Shown in pieces: positions 40,525-47,377 of a stretch of DNA of 64,000 nucleotides (within the stretch, counting starts at the first letter, position 1; each line of letters opens with the position of its first letter). Below the pieces are notes generated by a model, which saw only the letters and a list, made by a program, of their open reading frames with translations, searched no databases and was not told where the DNA came from. A program made the translations under genes and the position numbers. The DNA lies in the NCBI RefSeq assembly GCF_030063475.1, contig NZ_JASIRT010000015.1, forward strand, positions 36,342-100,341, in the 5' to 3' direction. The DNA comes from Roseomonas sp. E05 (GTDB taxonomy: Bacteria > Pseudomonadota > Alphaproteobacteria > Acetobacterales > Acetobacteraceae).

Positions 40525-40864
40525 CGGGCGGTTCCTCTTCCGTTGAAATCCCGGGCCGCGGGCGCCGCGGGCGCCGCGGCGCCCGCCGTGACCGGTGCTC
40601 CCCAGGCCACAGCCTAGCCTTCTTTCCCGGACGCCCGGAATGGGGCCGGAGGGCGGCGGCAGCGGCGGCCACCCGGGCGAAAGACGCCCGAAGCCCCCTT
40701 CCCTCCTGCGCCCGGCCGGGGATGGCCGGCGGCAAGCCGAGCGGCGAACCGCGGGACTGCGCCCCTTGCCGCCAGACGGGCCGCCGCCGAGAGTGGTGGC
40801 AGCGTCATCCGGAACCGAGATCCCGCCCGGGCATCCGGCAGCCGGCCCGAAGGGGGAAGCGGAC
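40525..40864. other. Intergenic region, divergent promoter of amidohydrolase and SDR genes
   Basis: 340 bases of extreme G+C. It must contain promoters for both genes, but no convincing -35/-10 pair or operator stands out. A GGGCGCCGC tandem (about 40559-40580) is the only repeat. Confidence 0.4.
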
Positions 40865-41647
40865 ATGGAAATCAAGCTCGACGGCCGCGCGGCCGTGATC
40901 ACCGGCGGCAGCAAGGGCATCGGCCTGGCGGTCGCCACCCGCATGGCGGCGAGCGGTGCAGAGGTTGCGCTGCTGGCGCGCCGGCCGGAAGTTCTCGAAG
41001 CGGCGCGCGAGGCCGTCAGCAGGACGGCGCGCGGCCGCGTCCTGGCCGTGGCCTGCGATGTCTCCCGGGCCGAGGATGTCACGCGCGCCTATGACGAGGT
41101 CATGGCCGGGCTGGGCCGGGTGGATATCCTGGTGAACAATGCCGGCACCTCGCAGAGGGGCGCCTTCACCACCATCACCGACGAGGTGTGGCAGGCCGAT
41201 CTCGACCTGAAGCTGTTTGCCGCCATCCGCCTGGCGCGGCTGGTCTGGCCGCAGATGGCGGAGCGGCGCTGGGGGCGGATCATCAACGTGCTGAACATCG
41301 GCGCCAAGGCGCCCAAGGCCGAGGGCGCCCCAACGGCGGTGTCACGCGCGGCGGGCATGGCGCTGACCAAGGTGCTGGCCGGAGAGGGCGCGCCCCACAA
41401 CATCCTGGTCAACTCGCTGCATGTCGGCCTGATCGAGAGCGACCAGTGGGTCCGCCGCCATGCCGGGCAGCAGACCGGCCAGTCCTACGCGGACTTCCTC
41501 GCCGGGATGGGCCAGGAAATCCCGATGGGCCGGGTCGGCACCGCCGAGGAGTTCGCCAACGCCGCCTGCTTCCTGGCCTCGGATGCAGCCAGCTACGTCA
41601 CGGGGACGGCGATCAACGTGGACGGCAACCTCTCGCCGGTGATGTAG
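40865..41647 (+). CDS. Short-chain dehydrogenase/reductase family protein with degenerate active site
   Basis: A 260-residue SDR-fold protein. TGGSKGIG (residues 13-20) and NNAG (91-94) are intact NAD(P)-binding motifs, and the C-terminal PMGRVGTAEEFANAACFLAS and VTGTAINVDGNL are normal. The catalytic YxxxK is replaced by T157-A-V-S-R161 in APTAVSRAAGMALTK, and the usual serine near 143 is in VLNIGAKAP without a clear serine. Such a protein should bind cofactor but cannot use the standard mechanism. A GGAAGC site precedes the ATG at 40865. It is alone on the + strand, followed by a strong terminator. Confidence 0.85.
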   Translation: MEIKLDGRAAVITGGSKGIGLAVATRMAASGAEVALLARRPEVLEAAREAVSRTARGRVLAVACDVSRAEDVTRAYDEVMAGLGRVDILVNNAGTSQRGAFTTITDEVWQADLDLKLFAAIRLARLVWPQMAERRWGRIINVLNIGAKAPKAEGAPTAVSRAAGMALTKVLAGEGAPHNILVNSLHVGLIESDQWVRRHAGQQTGQSYADFLAGMGQEIPMGRVGTAEEFANAACFLASDAASYVTGTAINVDGNLSPVM

Positions 41648-41715
41648 TCGCCGTCCCGCCGGGCGTGCCGCGCCGCCGTGCAACGGTTCTCCGGCACCTC
41701 CCCGGGGCGTGCCCT

Positions 41716-41751
41716 GGCCGTTGCCGGTGCGGGCCGCCGCCGGCAACGGCC
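41716..41751. terminator. Bidirectional terminator hairpin
   Basis: GGCCGTTGCCGG (41716-41727) pairs perfectly over 12 bases with CCGGCAACGGCC (41740-41751) across a 12-base loop, in the gap between the SDR gene and the convergent small exported-protein gene. Confidence 0.65.
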
Positions 41752-41764
41752 CGCCCTCATCGCC

Positions 41765-42124
41765 TCAGCGTGCGAGCGCGACTTCCTCAGGACCGGAGGC
41801 CGCCAGCAGGCTGTCGCTGACCTTCGGCGCCGAATAGGCGATCTGCTGCTCCTCGCCGCCGCCGATCAGCCGGGGCAGCATCGCCGGCTGGTGTGCCATG
41901 GCGCTGGAATAGTCGATGCTGCCGTTCTCGCCGCCCCCTGCCGAGCGGACGACGCCGCCTCCGACGAGGTTGCCCCGGTTCGCTGCGCCGTACTGCACGG
42001 CGAAGTTCTCGCCATGGGACAGGACGAGGATATCCGGTTCCCGCGCCCCCGCGCCCGGCGCGCCGGTGAACAGGGCCATGCCCGCCAGGCCGAGAATGGC
42101 CGCCTTGAGATTGCGCTTCATCAT
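41765..42124 (-). CDS. Small exported protein of unknown function
   Basis: A 119-residue protein with a clear signal peptide: positive MMKRN, hydrophobic LKAAILGLAGMALFTG and a likely cleavage after AGA near residue 27. The mature part is glycine- and alanine-rich (NRGNLVGGGVVRSAGGGENG) with no recognised domain and no cysteines. I do not recognise it. Either of the first two Met codons could be the start; GGAAAGGAT lies before them. It precedes no obvious partner; the Crp/Fnr gene lies upstream on the same strand 141 bases away. Confidence 0.6.
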   Translation of the reverse strand: MMKRNLKAAILGLAGMALFTGAPGAGAREPDILVLSHGENFAVQYGAANRGNLVGGGVVRSAGGGENGSIDYSSAMAHQPAMLPRLIGGGEEQQIAYSAPKVSDSLLAASGPEEVALAR

Positions 42125-42265
42125 GATGCCGTATCCTTTCCTCGGTTCCCGCAGACGGAGCCGTCTGCCGAGCGGGACAGTGTCAGGTCGGCGCGGCAGG
42201 ATCGGTGCGATGGCGCACAGGGCGGCGGGCCCGCGCGGCGCTGTCGCCCGCCGGTTCGGGACTTT

Positions 42266-43012
42266 TCAGGAGGAGCCTGCGTCCCCGCGAAGCCGGCGGC
42301 TGCCCGGCCGGTCCGGGCGCTGGCGGAGCAGGTCGGCGCGGCGGATGATGATGGCGCGGCGCGTCGTCTCGACCAGGCCGGCTTCCGCCATTCCCGCCAT
42401 CTCGCGCGTGATGGCCTCGCGCCGCGCGCCGATCAGCACGGCGAGCGTCTGGTGCGTCGGCGGCGGGCTCAGGACCATCTCCCCCGTGCCTCCGGCGCGC
42501 GGCCGCGCGAGGCGCAGCAGCGTCGCGGCAAGCCGCTGCCGGACCGGCAGGGTGGCGATCTCCAGCAGCCGCTCGCCATTCTCCCGCAGGCGCCCCGACA
42601 TCATCCGCAGCAGCGCCAGGCACAGCGCGGGAGAGGCGAGCACCACCGCCAGGAAGGTTGCACCGGAGACGATGCAGAGGCGCGTGGCCGCACGGGAGGT
42701 CACATTGGCCGACCGGGCCTGGCCGTCGATCGCGGCGATCTCGCCGAAGCAGCCGCCCTCGCGGATCTCGCCGAACAGGAACTCCTTGCCCTCCGCGGTC
42801 CGGAGCAGGACCTGCACGCAGCCGGCAACGACGAAAAAGACCTCGTCCGACGGGTCGCCGAAGTCGAGGATCAGCTCGCCCATGGCGGCATCCCGCCAGC
42901 GGGCGTTCCGCAGCAGAGCGGCAAGCTCCGCCGGAGCGGCGTCGCGCAGCATCGTCACGCGCCGCAGGGCGCGTTCCTGGCTGTGCTCGGCAGAGGGAGC
43001 ACTGTCCTGCAT
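42266..43012 (-). CDS. Crp/Fnr family transcriptional regulator
   Basis: A 248-residue regulator with a cyclic-nucleotide-binding-type beta barrel (about residues 20-140: LDFGDPSDEVFFVVAGCVQV and GGCFGEIAAIDGQARSANVT) and a C-terminal winged helix (THQTLAVLIGARREAITREM then AGLVETTRRAIIIRR). There are no clustered N-terminal cysteines as in Fnr, so it does not bear an Fe-S cluster. FGEIAAIDGQARSANVT resembles the phosphate-binding cassette of cAMP-binding members but is not exact. Targets unknown; the small exported protein downstream could be one. Confidence 0.9.
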   Translation of the reverse strand: MQDSAPSAEHSQERALRRVTMLRDAAPAELAALLRNARWRDAAMGELILDFGDPSDEVFFVVAGCVQVLLRTAEGKEFLFGEIREGGCFGEIAAIDGQARSANVTSRAATRLCIVSGATFLAVVLASPALCLALLRMMSGRLRENGERLLEIATLPVRQRLAATLLRLARPRAGGTGEMVLSPPPTHQTLAVLIGARREAITREMAGMAEAGLVETTRRAIIIRRADLLRQRPDRPGSRRLRGDAGSS

Positions 43013-43156
43013 GGCCGCTCCGAGGCGCGGGGCCGGGCGCTGCGGCGCATGTTAGCATTCGCGGCCGCCCGCCTCTGCATCCGCCGGCGTGACGACGCCC
43101 ACAAACGGGTGAAGGGCCGCAGGGGCGTCCGCTTCGCTGGGGCTGCGCAGGTCCGG

Positions 43157-44065
43157 TCAGTCGGGCGGCTCCGGGCCGGCCGCACCCGCCTCGCGGAGCA
43201 GCCAGTCGCGCAGGGCGCGCAGCGCAGGCTCCCGCCCGCGTGCCGGCAGGTGCGCCAGGTGCCAGCCTGTGCCGCGCTGCATCGGCGGCAGGCCGGGCAG
43301 CGGGTTCACCAGCCGCCCCGCCGCCAGTTCGGCCGCCACGAGGGAGCGGTCGGCCAGCGCCACGCCGAGCCCGTGCAGCGCCGCCTGCGGCGGCAGCAGC
43401 GAGGAGCCGAAGCGCAGCGGCCGCTCCGGTCGCAGGCCGCGCAGTCCCGCATGGGCGAACCATTCCTCCCAATCCTCCGGCGCGGTGTCGCTGACCAGCA
43501 GCGCGGCCTCGGCCAGGCGCCGCGGCTCGGCCGGGCCATGCGTGGCCAGCCAGGAGGGGGTGCAAACCGGCACCAGCCGGTCGGGAAACAGCAGGTGCGT
43601 CGCCAGTTCCGGCCAGGGGCCGCGCCCGTGCAGCACGACCGCATCGGGCCCGCCGCGAAGCTCCGGCGCATCGATGCCGGTGGAGAGGTGCAACTCCACC
43701 TCCGGCTGGGCGCGCTGGAATCGCGGCAGGCGCGGCAGCATCCAGCCCAGCGCGAAGGAGGTCTGCACGAAGACGGCGAGCGCCACGCGCGGCGGCGGGA
43801 AGAGCGCGCAAGCGATCCCCGCCTCGACATTGTCCAGCGCCTCGCTCAGCACGGGCAGCAGGGCGCGGCCCTCCCCGGTCAGGCGCAGGGAGCGTGGCCC
43901 CCGCTCGAAGAGCGCGCGCCCAAGCCGCGCCTCCAACAGCTGCACCTGCTGGCTGATGGCGCCAGCCGTGACGCCCAGCTCGCCGGCGGCGGCGGCGAAG
44001 CCACCGAGGCGGGCGGCGGCCTCGAAGGCGCGCAGGGCGTTCAGCGGCGGCAGGCGGCGGTGCAT
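43157..44065 (-). CDS. LysR family transcriptional regulator (GcvA-like)
   Basis: A 302-residue LysR regulator. RRLPPLNALRAFEAAARLGG and GELGVTAGAISQQVQLLEAR form the N-terminal winged helix, in the form common to the GcvA/AmpR branch; the remainder is the effector-binding domain. I chose the ATG at 44065 because the helix-turn-helix starts directly after it; the frame is open 12 codons further up. It is divergent from the ABC-type binding protein at 44306 with 240 bases between them, the usual geometry for LysR control of the divergent gene. Confidence 0.9.
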   Translation of the reverse strand: MHRRLPPLNALRAFEAAARLGGFAAAAGELGVTAGAISQQVQLLEARLGRALFERGPRSLRLTGEGRALLPVLSEALDNVEAGIACALFPPPRVALAVFVQTSFALGWMLPRLPRFQRAQPEVELHLSTGIDAPELRGGPDAVVLHGRGPWPELATHLLFPDRLVPVCTPSWLATHGPAEPRRLAEAALLVSDTAPEDWEEWFAHAGLRGLRPERPLRFGSSLLPPQAALHGLGVALADRSLVAAELAAGRLVNPLPGLPPMQRGTGWHLAHLPARGREPALRALRDWLLREAGAAGPEPPD

Positions 44066-44305
44066 CAGGCCCAGCAAAGCTGGTCCTGACCGCCGGGGCA
44101 AGCCGGTACCGCAAGGGGCGCGCAGCCCGGCAGCGGCGGACCGCCCGCAGCCGAGGGTCAGAAATTCTTGGCCTCAGCCGCAGATCAATTCGGTTGCGGT
44201 CCGGGCCTGCCGGCGCCCAGTCTGGCCTTCACAGGGGAACGCAACACGGCCGATCCGGGCCGCCGGCGCCAGAGCGCGCCGCGCGGCCGTGCTGTGAGGC
44301 CATGC
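44066..44305. promoter_or_regulatory. Divergent promoter region between LysR and ABC binding-protein genes
   Basis: 240 bases holding the promoters for both directions. AGAAATTCT (44160-44168) and CAA-N5-TTG (44186-44196) are short inverted-repeat-like sequences in the less G+C-rich centre and are the best guesses for LysR contact sites; both are weak. Confidence 0.35.
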
Positions 44306-45904
44306 ATGCATCGTCGAGATCTCCTGCGCGCGGCAGGCGCCGCCGCCCTCTCCCTCCCCGCCATCACGCGCCGCGCCGCAGCCCAGGGCGGGGCGAAGAC
44401 GCTGCGCTTCGTCCCCTCCGGCGACCTTCCCAACCTCGATCCCATCTGGGGCACGGCCTACCAGGTGCGCAATGCCGCGCTGCTGATCTGGGACACGCTC
44501 TACGGCGTGGACAGCCAGTTGCGGCCGCAGCGGCAGATGGTCGGGCACGAGGAGGTCTCGCCCGACGGGCTGGCCTGGACATTCCGCCTGCGCCCGGGGC
44601 TGGTCTTCCACGACGGCCAGCCGGTGCGGGCGCAGGACGCGGTGGCCAGCCTGCGGCGCTGGGCCGCGCGCGACGTGATGGGGCAGAAGATCGCGGAGGT
44701 GCAGCAGGAGCTGAAGGCGCTGGACGACCGCAGCTTCCGCTGGACGCTGAAGCGGCCCTTCCCGAAGATGCTCTACGCCCTGGCCAAGTCGAACACGCCC
44801 TGCACCTACGTGATGCCGGAGCGGATCGCCGCGACCGACCCCTTCAAGATCATCGGCGAATACATCGGCAGCGGCCCGATGCGGCTGGTCACCGGCGAGT
44901 GGCAGCAGGGCGCCAAGCTGGTCTTCGAGCGCTTCGAGCGGTACCAGCCGCGCCCCGAGCCGGCCTCCTGGCTGGCGGGCGGCAAGCGCATGCGCGTGGA
45001 GCGCATCGAATGGCTGATCATGCCCGACGGCGCGACCGCCGCCGGCGCGCTGCAGGCCGGCGAGGTGGACTGGCTGGAGACGCCGCTGCCCGACCTGCTG
45101 CCCATGCTGGAGCGGAACCGCGACATCCGCACCGGCATCGCCAATGATCTCGGCGCCGTCTCCGGCATCCGGCTCAACCACCTGCTGCCGCCCTTCGACG
45201 ACGTGCGGGTGCGCCGCGCACTGCTGACGGCGGTGAACCAGGACGACTATCTCAGCGCCATCGTTGGCAATGACCCCGAGATGCGCCGGCCGATGAACGG
45301 CTTCTTCACGCCGGGCACGCCGCTCTACACCGAGGCGGGCGGCGAGGTCCTGCGGCAGGGCGGCGACCTGGAGAAGGCGCGCGCCATGCTGCGCGAGACA
45401 GGCTATGACGGCCGCCCCATCGCCGTGATGATCGCGCAGGATTCCTACGCCTCGAAGGCCAGCGGCGAGGTGGCCGCCGACATGTTCCGCAAGATCGGCC
45501 TGAACGTCGATGCCATCGCCATCGACTTCGCCACGGTGCAGAGCCGGCGCGTGAACAAGCGCACGCCACCCGAGCAGGGCGGCTGGCACAGCTTCCAGGT
45601 CAGCCATGCCGGCACGGATTGCATCAACCCGGCCGCCTATCTCGGCCTGCGCGCCAATGGCGAGAAGGCCTGGTTCGGCTGGCCCGACAGCCCTGCCGTC
45701 GAGGCCGGCATCAGCGAGTGGTACGCCTCCGCCACGCTGGAGGAGGAGAAGGCGATCGCCGCGCGGATCAACGCGGCGGCGCTGGCCGATGTGGTCTTCG
45801 TCCCGACCGGCTTCTTCCTGGCCAAGCAGGCCTGGCGGCGCGAGGTGCAGGGTGTGGTGACCGCGCCGGTCCCGGTCTTCTGGGACGTCACGAAGAGCGC
45901 CTGA
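44306..45904 (+). CDS. ABC transporter substrate-binding protein, family 5 (peptide/opine/nickel type)
   Basis: A 532-residue exported receptor. A Tat-like signal MHRRDLLRAAGAAALSLP ends near RRAAAQGG; the family 5 core shows TLRFVPSGDLPNLDPIWGTA, VSPDGLAWTFRLRPGLVFHD and GQPVRAQDAVASLRRW, the canonical SBP_bac_5 opening. No permease or ATPase genes follow: the next gene is a flavin monooxygenase. It must share membrane subunits with another transporter, perhaps the Dpp-type system encoded 6 kb away. The ATG at 44306 is preferred to one four bases earlier, which is out of frame. Confidence 0.92.
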   Translation: MHRRDLLRAAGAAALSLPAITRRAAAQGGAKTLRFVPSGDLPNLDPIWGTAYQVRNAALLIWDTLYGVDSQLRPQRQMVGHEEVSPDGLAWTFRLRPGLVFHDGQPVRAQDAVASLRRWAARDVMGQKIAEVQQELKALDDRSFRWTLKRPFPKMLYALAKSNTPCTYVMPERIAATDPFKIIGEYIGSGPMRLVTGEWQQGAKLVFERFERYQPRPEPASWLAGGKRMRVERIEWLIMPDGATAAGALQAGEVDWLETPLPDLLPMLERNRDIRTGIANDLGAVSGIRLNHLLPPFDDVRVRRALLTAVNQDDYLSAIVGNDPEMRRPMNGFFTPGTPLYTEAGGEVLRQGGDLEKARAMLRETGYDGRPIAVMIAQDSYASKASGEVAADMFRKIGLNVDAIAIDFATVQSRRVNKRTPPEQGGWHSFQVSHAGTDCINPAAYLGLRANGEKAWFGWPDSPAVEAGISEWYASATLEEEKAIAARINAAALADVVFVPTGFFLAKQAWRREVQGVVTAPVPVFWDVTKSA

Positions 45905-45917
45905 GGAGGAAAGCACC

Positions 45918-47261
45918 ATGAGCAAGACCGCGCGACAGATGCACCTGAACCTGTTCATCCAGGGCATCGGCCACCACGAGGCGGCCTGGCGCCACCCCGG
46001 CACCGACCCGATGGACATGCTGGACATCGGCTACTACCAGCGGCTTTCCCAGCAGGCGGAAGCGGCGAAGCTGGACGCGATCTTCATCGCCGACGCGCTG
46101 GCCATCAACCAGCATGTCGAATTCGGCCCCTTCAACAACTTCTTCGAGCCCTTCACCCTGCTCGCCGCCGTCGCCGCGGTGACGAAGGCGATCGGGGTGA
46201 TCGGCACCGCCTCCACCACCTATGACGAGCCCTATGACGTGGCGCGCAAATTCGCCTCGCTGGACCGGCTCAGCCGCGGCCGCGCGGGGTGGAACATCGT
46301 CACATCAGGCAACGAGATGGCGGCGCAGAATTTCGGCCTGGAGGCGCATCCCGAGCACAGCCGGCGCTATGCCCGCGCCGCCGAGTTCGTCGAGGTGACG
46401 CGCGCGCTCTGGGACAGCTGGGAGGATGACGCGCTGGTCGCCGACCGTGCGGGCGGGCGCTTCACCGACCGGCGCAAGATCCACAGCATCGACCATGCCG
46501 GTGAGTTCTTCCGCGTGAAGGGGCCGCTGGATTTCCCCCGCCCGCCGCAGGGCCATCCCGTGCTGGTGCAGGCCGGCTCCTCGCGCGACGGCAAGGCCTT
46601 CGCCGCGCGCTTCGCCGAAGCCATCTACACCGCGCAGAACAACCTGGCCGAGGCGCAGGCCTTCTATGCCGATGTGAAGGGGCAGATGCCGCGCTACGGC
46701 CGCACGCCGGACCAGCTCTGCATCCTGCCCGGCCTCGCCCCCATCATCGGTCGCACGCGCGCCGAGGCGAAGGAACGCGAGCAGGAGCTGAACGCGTACA
46801 TCGTGCCGCAATACGGGCTGCACCAGCTCTCGAACAACCTCAACATCGACCTGTTCAGCTATCCGCTGGACGGCCCGCTGCCGGAGGTGCCGCCGATCGA
46901 GTCCATCAATGGCGGCAAGAGCCGCTACCAGGTCTTCGTCGACATGGCGCGGCGCGGCAACCTGACGATCCGCCAGTTGATCCACCAGATCGCCTTCGGG
47001 CGCGGCCATGACACCTTCGCCGGCACCCCGGCCGACATCGCCGACCACATGGAGGAGTGGTTCACCTCCGGCGCCTGCGACGGCTTCAACCTGCTGCCGC
47101 CGAACCTGCCGGGCGACTTCACCCGCTTCGTCGAGCTGGTGCTGCCCGAGCTGCGGCGGCGCGGGCTGTTCCGCGCCGAGTACAGCGGCGCGACGCTGCG
47201 CGACCATTTCGGCCTGCGCCGGCCGGCGAACCGCTTCGGCCGTGCCGAGGCGGTCGCCTGA
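45918..47261 (+). CDS. LLM class flavin-dependent monooxygenase (NtaA/SnaA/DszA type)
   Basis: A 447-residue flavin-dependent monooxygenase using FMNH2 from a separate reductase. MHLNLFIQGIGHHEAAWRHP is the characteristic start, ASLDRLSRGRAGWNIVTSGN the flavin loop, HAGEFFRVKGPLDFPRPPQG and VLVQAGSSRDGKAFAARFAE follow, and FAGTPADIADHMEEWFTSGA is the C-terminal signature. Relatives oxidise nitrilotriacetate, sulfones or alkanesulfonates. A strong AGGAGGAAA site precedes the ATG, 13 bases after the binding-protein stop, so both are one transcript and the monooxygenase likely attacks the imported compound. No flavin reductase is adjacent. Confidence 0.92.
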   Translation: MSKTARQMHLNLFIQGIGHHEAAWRHPGTDPMDMLDIGYYQRLSQQAEAAKLDAIFIADALAINQHVEFGPFNNFFEPFTLLAAVAAVTKAIGVIGTASTTYDEPYDVARKFASLDRLSRGRAGWNIVTSGNEMAAQNFGLEAHPEHSRRYARAAEFVEVTRALWDSWEDDALVADRAGGRFTDRRKIHSIDHAGEFFRVKGPLDFPRPPQGHPVLVQAGSSRDGKAFAARFAEAIYTAQNNLAEAQAFYADVKGQMPRYGRTPDQLCILPGLAPIIGRTRAEAKEREQELNAYIVPQYGLHQLSNNLNIDLFSYPLDGPLPEVPPIESINGGKSRYQVFVDMARRGNLTIRQLIHQIAFGRGHDTFAGTPADIADHMEEWFTSGACDGFNLLPPNLPGDFTRFVELVLPELRRRGLFRAEYSGATLRDHFGLRRPANRFGRAEAVA

Positions 47262-47267
47262 ATCCCA

Positions 47268-47301
47268 ACCTCCCGGCCCGCAGTCGCGGCGGTCGGGAGG
47301 T
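47268..47301. terminator. Possible bidirectional terminator hairpin
   Basis: ACCTCCCG (47268-47275) and CGGGAGGT (47294-47301), an exact 8-bp inverted repeat with an 18-base loop, seven bases after the monooxygenase stop and facing the convergent cyclase/ATPase gene. Confidence 0.5.
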
Positions 47302-47377
47302 CCCGCATCGGCCGCCCTCCCACGCTGCAGCGGGTCCATGCCCTCTGGGCAGCTCACGCCCGGAGGGGTTGCGCCGG

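Noticed and set aside
42183..44114. 643-codon - strand frame across the Crp and LysR genes
   Set aside because: Off-frame reading on the same strand as two genes with clear domains; Arg/Ala-rich without motifs.
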